DNA from: Chondrus crispus
Lineage: Eukaryota > Rhodophyta > Florideophyceae > Gigartinales > Gigartinaceae
NCBI RefSeq assembly: GCF_000350225.1
Contig: NW_005179069.1
Coordinates: 1-64,000, forward strand
DNA length: 64,000 nucleotides
Reading direction: 5' to 3'
Under the pieces are notes generated by a model. The model had not been told where the DNA came from and did no database searches. It saw only the letters and a program-made list of their open reading frames with translations. Position numbers and translations under genes: made by a program. Positions 41,313 through 51,585 of the stretch are shown here, one piece after another; within the stretch, counting starts at the first letter, position 1, and each line of letters begins with the position of its first letter.

Positions 41313-41718
41313 AACATCATTGTTGCCCCCTTGTCATCTGGAAGCAAACGGCCACCTAACAATGAAAAACAATCTGAAATCAAGCTAGGGTAAAGAGGCT
41401 CAAGGAAGTTAAAAGAAAAAATCTATAGAATCCGTTTCCATTGGACAACTGTTGCATGATACAAAAGTAGATCAACTCTGACCATGGGCTTGCTCCATTG
41501 GTCCCGCACCCAGTAGTGTATTTTAAGGTTAAGATATTCTCCACTAGAACTTTCTCCCCTTCCCCACCCCCCCCGCCCCCCCCGCCCCTTCGCCCAGACC
41601 AAAAGCAAGTTAAGAAGTCCCGCACTATTCTGTCGAAGGAGTTTCTGTCCTGATATTCCTGTCCGTTCCGCCCGTTCCGACTCCTCCGTCAATATTTCTC
41701 TTCCGACTACACACGAAC

Positions 41719-41862
41719 ATGGTGGACGTGATGTGCAAGGCCTGCGGTCGCAAGGTGGAAGTGGATAATGCACTCAGCACGCGCTCTGGAGAAAAGGAAA
41801 AGAAGAAACACTTGTCCAAATATCACAAGACCGACGGAAGAAAATATAAGGACTGCTTCTAG
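41719..41862 (+). CDS. 47-residue BED-like zinc-finger peptide
   Basis: Small ORF from ATG 41719 to TAG 41860. It reads MVDVMCKACGRKVEVDNALS and then a basic region ending KHLSKYHKTDGRKYKDCF. The CX2C...HX4H arrangement resembles a BED-type finger (CX2C, then HX3-5H), usually found at transposase N-termini. The frame is open upstream but this is the first good ATG. The decayed kinase copy begins immediately after. It may be a transposon remnant or a microprotein. Confidence 0.3.
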   Translation: MVDVMCKACGRKVEVDNALSTRSGEKEKKKHLSKYHKTDGRKYKDCF

Positions 41863-42105
41863 GATTCGAGGAGATGTCACTCCACAGCGAACAGCCTACC
41901 TACGAATCGTCCAGAATACGCTGTGAAAAGGATTTGGTCAATGAGGTGCAACTTCCTGCTGTTGACGTGACTCATCAATACGCTTTGCTTGGGGCAAGTG
42001 GTCCTGATGAATGAAGGCATCCAAGATTTCTTTCTGCACACATAGTGGCAGTGCGGCATGTAAATTAGTGTGTGCATCGGTGCGGAGACAGTCGGTAGTA
42101 GTACT
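41863..42105 (+). pseudogene. Decayed partial copy of the APH-like gene 5' end
   Basis: From GATTCGAGGAGATGTCACT onward this follows 38205 and later closely (ATGTCACT.C.CAGCGAACAGCC, GAGGTGCAACTTC, CAAGTGGTCCTGATGA). The Trp codon in DQWR has become TGA at about 42015. Similarity fades after about 42105. Only the Nudix-like part is present. Confidence 0.85.
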
Positions 42106-42330
42106 TCTGTTGGATGTTTTTCAGCTTTTGGCATCCATCATCATGCTTTTACTAAACGCCTAGTGTATCCTCTACAACGAGACGTGTCCACTGTGCACTG
42201 CTGTACCGTACAGCTGCCACTTTCATAGCAGGCGATGTCAAGAGCAAAGTTGCAGATACGGTACACGTTGATATCATTCCGGATGTGGTTGTATGAGACG
42301 CATCAGACTTGATGACACGTGTTCCAGGTA

Positions 42331-43035
42331 CAGGGGGGTACCCGATTTAGTGCCTCTATATATAGTGTATGTCCCGGTTTAGTGCTACTCTAACGGCTCT
42401 ACACCAAAAGGTATGATAAACAAGTGCCCCCCGGGCCCAGGACGCCATGGAATCTGTTTTAAAAGATATGTCGGGCCTATCTCTCCAGGCAAAAAATGCA
42501 AATGTGAGCAATGTTAATGACCAAAGGGATGCCGCTGATATTGCTACGTTAAATGAAAGTAATATTAATGGTTGGGTTATGGTAGAGGATTCAAGTGAAG
42601 TCAGAGAGGCCATGGAAACAGAAGCTCTAGAAGAGGTGGAGAGAATTATGGAGGAAATGGATGGGTCTAGGTGTGTTTCATCTGGGCGAACTGAAGCAGA
42701 GCATACAGATACAGTGATGGAGGAGATTTCTAATGCTAATCAGGCTCGTTCTCTCTCTTTGATCGAAGCAGCGAATGAGTTCTCAAAATTAGAGGCGGCA
42801 GCGGTAGCTCTCTCTCTACCTGATGCGTCTTCACATTTGCGCAAGGCTAGACGCATCATATTTGAGGCTCTCAAGCCACAGAAGAAGCAGAAACAGACGA
42901 CCTTGACGGGTTTCCTTAGTTAAATACTATATTCAGTCTTCTTGTTAAGTTACCGTTCTTGTGCCAAACCCGATTTAGTGCCTATTTTATCACGCTACAC
43001 GGGGTAGCACTAAATAGGGTACCCCTAATCCCCTG
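42331..43035. mobile_element. Internally deleted pogo/Tigger-like element, 705 bp
   Basis: Starts CAGGGGGGTACCC after TA (42329-42330) and ends GGGTACCCCTAATCCCCTG before TA (43036-43037). Sub-terminal GATTTAGTGCC and GCACTAAAT blocks are arranged inversely at both ends. The interior codes only for a 158-residue ORF that looks like the C-terminus of a transposase, so this is probably an internal-deletion derivative moved in trans. Confidence 0.75.
42447..42923 (+). CDS. C-terminal remnant of a pogo-like transposase
   Basis: 158 codons from ATG 42447, acidic and helical (SSEVREAMETEALEEVERIM). It ends ALSLPDASSHLRKARRIIFE and then a tail KQKQTTLTGFL. The tail fits a PCNA-interacting-peptide pattern (QxxLxxFL); pogo transposase is known to carry such a motif at its C-terminus. 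There is no DDE core. Whether it is expressed is unknown; it has no stop or frameshift. Confidence 0.5.
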   Translation: MESVLKDMSGLSLQAKNANVSNVNDQRDAADIATLNESNINGWVMVEDSSEVREAMETEALEEVERIMEEMDGSRCVSSGRTEAEHTDTVMEEISNANQARSLSLIEAANEFSKLEAAAVALSLPDASSHLRKARRIIFEALKPQKKQKQTTLTGFLS

Positions 43036-43377
43036 TACACCCAGTTACTGCAAATAGTGTAAGCGAACAATTAGTGGAACTACGCCCATTACTGTACGTG
43101 TCCCTAATTTGTGTGGAGTGCTGCCAGACCAAAATATAAATAGTGACAAGCACACCTAATGACGTTCCCACGATATTAGTGTAACCTCAAAAACATTACT
43201 GGTTTTTATCGGGCCGAGTAGATCGAACTCTATCATGTTCTGTTTTGTTGCCACGCGCCACTGTAACGCGATGGCCCACCACGGATTCCTTCATGCATGC
43301 ATAAAGTCAGCTCGTATCGATCCTCGTCGACTCTCACAACACAGCACTTCCCCCCCCCTTAAGCCATTCTCTTCACT

Positions 43378-45003
43378 ATGCCCTTTTCGGCTTCCCCAAT
43401 CGTTACCGCATTCGAGCGGCAAATCCAAGCACGATCAACACTCCCGCGCACATCACCGGCCACCCCTCCAGCTCAACAAATCTGTCAAGCGCCATCTTTG
43501 CCGCTTGGTGCCTCTACACTCGTGCCAACACGCTCACTGCAGCACGTTCTCACCAGCGCTGAACGACTCAACATTGTCAAATGGATGATGCGCACTTCAC
43601 TTACAGAAAGAGATAAACACATTCCTGCCAAAGCCGTGCGCAATTTTCCGGTATCTTTCAGGGGTACGCCAAACACCAATATCCTGAAAGCGTCCCGATT
43701 GTGGAAGAACAAGGCTGAGTTCCTCAATGAGCATGGTGATGTACAACGTGGACACATTTCGTCGATCACTCGTGTGACGAAGAACGGACACAAGCGCGTC
43801 TACTCAAAGGCCAAGTCTCGACGTGGCCGCAAACGTGTGGCTTGGGTCGAAGCAGTACATCAAGATCTGGTGGCGGAGTTTGACCGTCTCTGTAAGCTCG
43901 GTGTGAAGTTCAACATGAAAACAATGAAATCCCTTGCCCTTCATCTCATAAGAACAACCGAAAGTACAGAGTACAGCTCGAGCTTTATTGATCCCAAGAC
44001 GGGAAAGGCTATCCCGTCAATTATTTCACCACGCTGGATACAATCGTTTTGCGAGCGCTTTCATATTGTCAGTCGCGCTCACACAGGTAAACAGCTTACT
44101 TCTCCTGCAAAGGAGATTTTATTGAGAAGGAAGTGGCATATCATTTAGGAGTTTTGGAGCGTCAGTTCCGCAGCAAAGGACTCGATGAGAATAATGTTGA
44201 AAACGCAGACGAGACTCACTTCGTCATAAACCTTGACAACGGGAGAACGCTCGGATTCTCAGGGGAGAGTGAGGTCAAGTACGCTGATGTTGTGTTTGGG
44301 GGAGACGGAATGACGATGGTCGTTAGAATATCGGGTGGTCGGGATGCAGTGATCGAGGCACTGTTTATGGTGTTTAAAAATGCATCGAGGGGATACTCGA
44401 TCAGAGGCGTGCCTGACAATGTACCAGGCGTTGCTTATAGAACGGGATCGAGGGGCTGGATAGATACTGTATTCATGCCTGAATGGCTGTCAGAGCCGCG
44501 TATTATTGGTCCATTACCACACGAGCGGCGGCGGATTTTATACGTCAATAACTGCAGTCGACATAATTACACAGCTGCTTTGGCTGCTGCTGCGAATAAT
44601 ATTCGCACCGAAATATGATATTTTCCCAAGAACGCCACGCACCTCATCCAGCCATGCGACTCGTTTGCTATCCAAAAAATTAAGCGCGTATGGACAACAC
44701 GATGGGAGCAACATAAAATGGAACGCATTATGTGCAACGATTGGACCGATGGGTCCGGGAAGATTAAAAATCCGGGTAAGCAAATTTTTTCTGCGTTTGG
44801 CAGTTGATGCAGTCCGTGACTTGAACGCACAACGAGATGAGAACGGCCTGACATACACCAGGAAGGCCATGATTCGCACAGAGATGGCTTGTAATACGAA
44901 CGGGTTGTGGGAGGAAACGCAGCTCTTTCCAAAATTGCAAACAATAATTAAGAAGCATAGAAAACACTTTGATGGTGAGCCCGTCGTTGAGAAGGCCAGC
45001 TAA
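43378..45003 (+). pseudogene. DDE-superfamily transposase with two frameshifts
   Basis: Three consecutive frames make one protein. 43378-44148 is an N-terminal DNA-binding part with a basic segment KRVYSKAKSRRGRKRVAWVE. 44133-44618 holds the first catalytic Asp (ADETHFVINLDNGRTLG) and, where the second Asp is expected, ILYVNNCSRHN (Asp to Asn). In another frame, about 44619-44760 reads FPKNATHLIQPCDSFAIQKI, giving the third acidic position. 44770-45003 is the C-terminus. Frameshifts lie at about 44140 and 44615. The lost Asp and the shifts make it inactive. Family: Tc1/mariner-pogo superfamily. Confidence 0.75.
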
Positions 45004-45446
45004 AAAAGTCGTCTGCATCAAGAATTTACAATAAAGAGAGTTTCTCGTTCTTTTTTACTTGATAAGCTTCGTTCAATACCTATTTGACCATATCCCTTTT
45101 CACAATCCTTTTTTTATGAGCACACGTTTCGAGACGAGAACCGAAGATGCCCGTTTGGTTTCCACGTGATATCAGTTGGCGGCCTCTGGCACACGAGCAT
45201 GCCTCTCATGTAGAGTGCAAACCATGTGCGAGAGCGAGCACGCAGGGTAGCACCGGAGTTTCGGCCTCGCATGCTCATTTAACTTTTGAGCGGTCCTCTT
45301 TCATTTTAGCCGTCTTGACGCTCAACACTTGAGATCTTTTCGTTTCGCTGCCACTAAGATGTTCCCTTCATATATTTTGCACCACGCAGGAATTGTTTTG
45401 TCAGTCACGCCACAGATCTGCCACTTTGTGCCTGCCCTAACGGCCA

Positions 45447-45467
45447 GCCGCCGTGCGGCGGCTTTTT
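45447..45467 (+). repeat. GC hairpin followed by T5
   Basis: GCCGCC GTGC GGCGGC then TTTTT, a perfect 6-bp stem that looks like a bacterial intrinsic terminator. It lies in the 3' part of the 3-kb transposon. In a eukaryote a pol III-like stop or chance is more likely. Confidence 0.4.
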
Positions 45468-46045
45468 GACAGTCTCAAATACAGCGCGCAATACTCGTTG
45501 GCCATTGCATTGGTCCTTCTACTGTTGCTTCTCAATAAAACATAGACGTAGAGCTGGAGATGCTGTCCATTTCTAGAGAGATGATCGTTAAGAGTTCCGA
45601 GTCAGGCGGGTCGACCCAAGAATCGACGCAAGCAAATGGCTGCAGCGCCTCAACGAAAGTCGTGCTGCTCTGCATGTGGTTCAAATTGCCCATTATGCGA
45701 CTACATGCGAAGCCTGAGACACCTTGTAGCTCTACCGCAACGTCGTTCGGAGGTGAGGTGAAAGAGGAGTACCCAAGGAAGGGTACGGCAGGAAACTTAC
45801 TAAATAAAAAGGGCACGTAAGAGAAATTCTCTAAAATGAAATGCAGATTCCTTTCGTTTTTTGAGGCCTGCGAGAGTGTCACTATTTCTATCAAACGGAA
45901 TTAATGTAGGTGTCATCATATACCATTGTGGGTTATATAGTGAAACTACGGCTTTTAGGGAAACTTGCACTAATATATGTGACTCTTGTCAGAATGTACC
46001 TCACCTCTTTACTGTGCGTGTCACTAGTTGCAGTAACTGGGTGTA

Positions 46046-47200
46046 GCAGTCAGTGGACGGGACGTGCAGGCAGAATGGTCCTTGTTTCGTTCGGTGCTAG
46101 AGGGAACAGGGGCGGGACGCGCGCTCGACGAGGGCACATGAAGACGGCACCAAAGAGATACCCCGAAGCTTGCGAGTCCCCCTTTGGCACAGGGCAGCTC
46201 GCTCCACCTCTATTTATTCCCCTCGACCCCGGCCCTTCGGCCACTCCTCGCACCCCTTCATACATCCCGTAGTTCTATCATGAGATTGAAGCTCCTCGCG
46301 TTTGCACCTCGAAAACACTACAGAATCTAAATACCGAATGAGATTTGCATTTGAATTCAGCTTCGCTTTCCCGCGATTTCATGCTCTTCACGTCTTTGGA
46401 ACATGCAACTGAAAGTTCACATCTCCGTCTGAGAGACTTACACACCTGGATACCTTGCCAGAGATACGATCTGTCCAACTATCCCACGTGTGTATCTTAC
46501 AGGTTGGAGTATTTACAGTACAGTGCAGTCGCATGGTTCAGATTCTGAACTTCATAATTTACAAAATGCAGACGCAGTGCCGCACATTCTGCAAAATCCG
46601 GCTTGCGTAAGCTCACTACTAGTTGTGATAACCACTGAGCAAAAGGGGAGGTGCCATTGGCCAACGACATGAGAGAGGAATGACTGGGAGCCATATGAAG
46701 GAATCAGCAGAGAAGGAAGCATCGTAAAGTAGGAATGAGCAGACGAGTTCAATGAAAGAGTTGAAGGAATCACCACAGTCCTCCTGAACTCGTATGTGAG
46801 TGACTCAATGAGAACGAATGCCGGGTTCTTGACTTGAAAGAATGAGCCCAGGTGTACATTGAACCTGAAGGTTTTTGATGCGTGTTGGTGACGTCTTACA
46901 GTGCAGGTGGACCTTTGAACCTGAAAAATTGGGGTTTTGGCGTCATGTGAATACGTCGGGTGTGTGACGTGTCGTCGGCTTGTGAGACATTGCTTCTAAC
47001 CACGTCGGGCGGTTGACGTTTGAGCTTGTGATAGGGCAGTGTGGTAAGAACGATACTGAACGGTGTGGTTCGAACTGGCGTGCGCAGCAGTAGAAATGAG
47101 GCCCATAACCTGTGATAACCACTAATCAAAGGGGAGGTGCCGTCGGCCAACGCCATGAGAGAGGAATGACTGGGAGTCATATGAAGGAATCACCGCATTA
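46046..47200. other. Spacer with an 83-bp direct repeat
   Basis: 46624-46706 and 47112-47193 are direct copies (GTGATAACCACT, GGGGAGGTGCC, CATGAGAGAGGAATGACTGG). The stretch also holds CTGCAAAATCCGGCTTGCGTA (46588), matched by GCAGAATCCGGCTTGCGTA just right of the split transposon (62558). No gene supported. Confidence 0.6.
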
Positions 47201-47454
47201 CCCTTCCCCGGCAAGGTAATTTCGAACAAACTATGATTTTTATTGGGCAAAATTAAGAAGTATTTGTCTGTTTTGACAACAAACCCCACCGTTGCAAAGG
47301 CTGAGATCAGTTTTACACGAGTATCACAAAAATATCTGAACGTGTTTGACATCACGAGTGAAAAGTCCAATTTGTTATGCACGGACCCAGAACACGGATC
47401 AAGGCCCGAAACGAGAAATTTGGAACAAATGCGGATCCAAAAATGAATCATGTA

Positions 47455-48208
47455 CTAGGTCTCCTTGGCGTGTAACGCAATCATTGCCAGTGCCGCTTGC
47501 TGACTGGCATGTAGGTAGGGCTTTTCAGATTTTTGCCTGTAGTTTTGCGATTCTTTTGTGCACCTCAATGCATTCGCCGCCTCTCGTTTACGCTTCTTGG
47601 AGGCAACTGCCTCAGCCTTCGCAGCTTTGGCTTTTGTTGCGTCATTGGCTTTCTGTTCTCTCTGTACAGCCTTTTGAGCTTTTTCTCTGGCCTTAGCTGC
47701 AAGTGTCTCCTGACGTAAATGTTCTTTTTCTCTCTTTTCCAATTCCTTTTTACTTTCTCCGTAGCAGCCATGTTCTCTTTTTCGCGTCTCTGCGCTATCA
47801 TATCGCTATGCGTGAGGTACATGGCAAGAGTGCCAAACTGCAAGGATGTATTTGTCTTTCCTATTTGCACACGACTCGTCCCAAGCTTGGTCATGGCTGC
47901 AGGACGAGCCACGGAGAGCGAAATGCAGTTCACAGTTTGGTTCCCTTTCAGAATGCAGGACAATTTAGCAATTGCTGTTGATAGCTGCTCTACGGACTCG
48001 ATCACGTTCCGTAATTTCTTGAGAGTGCTGGCATCAGTTATTCGTTGAATAACAGAAGGTAGCCGAGCACCAGGCCCAGCCCTCTCAATGCACTTTACGG
48101 AATTATTTTTTTCCTCGTCTCTGTGAACCTTGCCTGTCTCAAAACGTTTTAGAAAACGATAGTCCATTGGCCAAAGACCGGTGGACACAAATGAGGACTG
48201 CACCACAC
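47455..48208 (-). pseudogene. C-terminal part of the split DDE_1 transposase
   Basis: Continues the protein of 61031-62268 across element B: VQSSFVSTGLWPMDYRFLKR, the typical 'G-L-W/F-P' region after the DDE core, then a long helical and very basic C-terminus (KRKREAANALRC...). A frameshift near 47740 separates the last 95 residues. The pieces join in frame if one CACAC copy is removed. Confidence 0.8.
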
Positions 48209-48888
48209 TGTAGCATAAGCGCAGATCAGAATTAGATTTACAATTAGATCGCGCGCGCCCACACACGTGTACTGTCAGGACTGTCAGGAAGCGCGCACAC
48301 ACATGTACTGTCAGGACTGTCAGGACGCCCGCACACACGTGTATCATCGGCGCGCGCGCGCACACGTGTATGGACAGCGCTACAGTAGCTGAGTACGGTA
48401 GCTCAGCACTGTAACGCGCTACAGTGCAGTACGGACTACTGTAGCCCTGTATGATAGACGCGACAGACGCGTAATTGTATATTAAACCACGGGAACCGAC
48501 GGCGGCGGAGGGAAGGCAAGCATCGGCTTGGCCAGACCCCCACCGTCGGCTAACCCGGAACGCTTACTCTAACTCGGGGACGCTCTCTCTGTTCGCGTTT
48601 TAGAGTAGAAGGACACGGGTAGCGGACGCGTACGTGCGCGCGCGAGCTAGGATCCGCCTCCGCCCGTCGGTACTGGAACGTCACCCAGTACCGCGCCGGG
48701 GCGTCGAGGCGTCGATCCGCTCTACCGCATACACTAACGCCTTCGCGACCCGACCCGCTCTACCACCGCTACCGGCCCGTGTCCTTCCTCACGCGTTGCT
48801 CACTGGTGCTTTCTGTTCTTCTGGCGTTCTACAGGGTCTCTTACGCAGACTGAGCATACACCCCTGTCGTTGGGGTGTTTATGCTACA
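48209..48888 (+). repeat. 5' LTR of element B (680 bp)
   Basis: TGTAGCATAA...TTATGCTACA ends. Contains three CACACRTGTACTGTCAGGAC-type repeats near 48260-48345, a TATA-like TGTATATTAAA (about 48478) followed by a stem-forming ACCGACGG/CCGTCGG segment, and the 3' terminal hairpin. Confidence 0.96.
48857..48888 (+). promoter_or_regulatory. Conserved hairpin at the LTR 3' end (element B)
   Basis: GCATA.CACCCC, loop TGTCGTT, GGGGTG.TTTATGC. The counterpart in element A (about 22025-22056) has GTA..CACCCCC, loop ctcGTCGTT, GGGGGTG...TATAC. Stem bases differ in matched pairs while the GTCGTT loop is kept. It sits directly before the primer-binding site. Confidence 0.65.
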
Positions 48889-48889
48889 G

Positions 48890-48908
48890 TGGTCTCCCGA
48901 CCTAGAAG
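48890..48908 (+). promoter_or_regulatory. Primer-binding site of element B
   Basis: TGGTCTCCCGACCTAGAAG, identical to element A, one base after the LTR. Confidence 0.8.
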
Positions 48909-48964
48909 GCCACGCGAGTATTGCAAGAAGAATATCGTTCGAATCCGCGTCCGCGCGGGTCGAA

Positions 48965-51550
48965 ATGGAAGAAGGAACCGCGAACTCGATTCAGACGGAA
49001 CCGGCGAATATGGAGTCAACCGCGCGCCGCGCCTCCGAATCAGGCGCGCTGCGCGCCCCCTTTGGTGGCGGCGCCGCAGGTCCTACCGACCGCGAACCGT
49101 CGCCTGGGTTTTCAGAAAGACGCGCTCGCGCGATGTATGACAGGGTCGCGGAATACATCGAGGACGTGCGGACCTCGCTTCGAATTGATGTCTCGGACGC
49201 GGTATATACGGGCTGTATGGAAGAGCTACGCTCGCTTTGCAAAGGAAGGTTTGACCGCGTCTCCCAATCCTTGGAGAACCTCCGAGCGCTAGTCGACCAG
49301 CTACAGAGTCGGCTAGCGCTCGTCGAGGATTCGCATCTCGATTCCCCTGTCGAGGACAGGGAAGGCCGCCCTGAGAAGTCGGCCTCATCAAGACGACCTG
49401 ACGCACAACCCTTCCCGTCGGCGGAGCAAGTACACGCGTTTGCCCATATGGCCGCGGAACTCAACTCGACGCGGAGACGCGCTCGCGAGGTGGAACAGAA
49501 CCCGACCAACAGGTCGCCCGGAGCCCGTACGAGGGGGCCCGGTGCCACTGTTCCCCCGATTGCGTCAGACGCGCCGGAGTTCCGACCGACGGGTGCCGGA
49601 TCCAGTCCGTACGCGGATGGCCCAAGACCACCAATAGACGGGAATGTCGCGTCCGAAACCCAAGCCCTCCCGTATGTCGCCGGAGACATACGGGGGATGA
49701 GACGCGTACCGTACGCGGACGACGAGGACCGTGGAGGAGCCGCCCGCGAATCAAGAGAACCGATTCTCTCTTTCGATCCTCGCTGAGGCGGCTACCAGCC
49801 GGTGGACCTCACCGCGCATCCCGGTCCGGTCGATATCCGAACGCTGCCCGTCACTCCTTTCGGGACGTTGGGACCCGCGGCACCGGGGGTCGAGCCCGTC
49901 CATACGATGATACAGGAGTTCAGCGATGTCGCGAACTATCGCATGTATCGGTTGGAGAATACATTGAGGCTCGTTACCTCGGGAGACGCGGGACGGATCG
50001 CAAAGTAAGTCCAGCGCTGTCGTGGGATTCGACCCACGATGCGCAGCTTCGACGGCACTGACGCGATTCAGTTACTACCGTTCCTGAAGGATATACGTAT
50101 CACCTTCAACGCGCAACACCTAACCGAAGGTGTTGCCGTCCGCGTCTTCGCGCATTTTCTTGAACGCGACGCGGAAAGATTGTATACGAGTTACACCATG
50201 CGCGGACTACACGCTGGCCAGCTTCACGACGACATACGCTGGCCTGGTCTCGTCAACCAGTTCATCAAACGCTACCTCACGGACGACGTGTTAGGTGAAG
50301 CGTATGATACAGTCGCGACCGCGCGACAGAAACCCCACGAGACGGAGAACGCGTACGCGGATCGATTGGAGTCCGCCGCGTTCCAGTGCACCGCGGTGTT
50401 CACCGAACAAGGACTCGCGCATTATTTCGTGCGCGGACTAGCCCCGGCGACCGGAGCCGCCGTGGCTGAGACGGTGCAACGACTGCCCGGATCGCAGAAG
50501 ACAGACCTCTCAAGCATCCGCCGTATAGCGACGGCGGAAGGTACTACATTCCGCGCGCGTCGCGGCCTACCCCTGCCGGATCCGAAACCGGCAGGGAGAG
50601 CGGGTCGACCATCGAGGTCGAACGCAACAAGTTCACCCGCGACAGCCCTCCATATTGGAGAAGATGAGTGGCAGGCCGACCCTGTCCTCATCGCGCGAGG
50701 CATGGAGCAAGGGGGAGGTCGACCTCCCACACCGGCGTCAACGCGGTCGACCGGAAGCTTCGCCACGGCGTTCGCGCATACTCCGCGCCTGCCAAGTGAT
50801 ACGGACCACAAGGTGCAGGAGCTGGACATTTCGCGTCAAGGAGGGGATCGCATATCGGCAAGCGTCCCCAAGTTAACCGAAGAGGAGACGCGTCACACGG
50901 CATCTTTCGCATCTACAGACAGTAGCGCGTACGTCTGTTGGCTATGCCGTACGTACGGACATGCCATGTACGCGTGTCCATTCCTGTCGCCCGAGCAACG
51001 GGTGTTCACCGCGTACAGGAATTACAAGTACCAGATGGAGACGCGTCCTGGGTTGCGCAACCTCCTCCAGCAATCGGTTCGCGAGGACCGATTTCTGCGT
51101 CAAGGGTACCCGAGTCGAGCGGGTGCGGGCGCCCGCTTCGCTCCCCGCGGTGGCGGGTACCGTCGTAACGAACTCGACCAACGCGGGAGACGCGACTTCC
51201 GCCAGGCGGACACGCGATATCCGCGTCAAGACGGAAGTGGAGACCGGGACCGTTCCCGACTCCCGCCGGGGGTACAGAACGCCATAATGTACCTCCAGGA
51301 CTGGGCAGAGGATACGCGTGCTCTGCCCAGGGGGAAACGCGAAGGAGATCCGGCACCCGCGGCCCCGCAAATTCTAAAACGTCCGGACGTGGTGAATCAA
51401 GGCCTCGAAGTATCCGAATACTTCGACGAAGCCGCGAGACCGAGATGGACCACGCCCGCGCCCCCACTCGTCGAGGGACGCAGATGTGCGCCAGCTATCG
51501 GTAGCGACGCGCTTAGCTCCGATAGCTCCGGTAGCTCAAAAAACGCGTAA
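48965..51550 (+). pseudogene. gag: Gag of element B (two stops)
   Basis: ATG 48965 (MEEGTANSIQTEPAN, parallel to the Gag start in A). The frame is interrupted by TGA 49784-49786 (Trp in A) and TAA 50006-50008 (Tyr in A), then open to TAA 51548-51550. Conserved gag region (FDGTDAIQLLPFLKDIRITF) and CX2CX4HX4C knuckle (CWLCRTYGHAMYAC) present. The end overlaps the frameshift signal. Confidence 0.9.
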
Positions 51551-51585
51551 AGACGGTTACGTTCGCGCGGTCGCGTGAGCCGTCT
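51538..51585 (+). promoter_or_regulatory. -1 ribosomal frameshift signal, element B
   Basis: Slippery heptamer A AAA AAC (51538-51544) in the gag frame, 6-base spacer GCGTAA that contains the gag stop, then stem AGACGGTT (51551-51558) plus ACG/CGT with a bulged G, closing with AGCCGTCT (51578-51585). The U-G pair replaces the U-A pair of element A. This is the arrangement used for Gag-Pol in many retroelements and viruses. Confidence 0.8.

Larger units (their letters stand above)
43038..46043 (+). mobile_element. TA-inserting DNA transposon, 3006 bp
   Basis: Inverted ends CACCCAGTTACTGCAAATAG and CACCCAGTTACTGCAACTAG (right end read inward), flanked by TA at 43036-43037 and 46044-46045. The left TA is the same TA that bounds the 705-bp element. 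It carries a split transposase (43378-45003) and about 1 kb of AT-rich 3' sequence, including a GC hairpin with T run. Confidence 0.85.

Noticed and set aside
45447..45467. Bacterial-type intrinsic terminator
   Set aside because: It lies in non-coding transposon DNA of a eukaryote; a single short GC hairpin with T5 is weak evidence.
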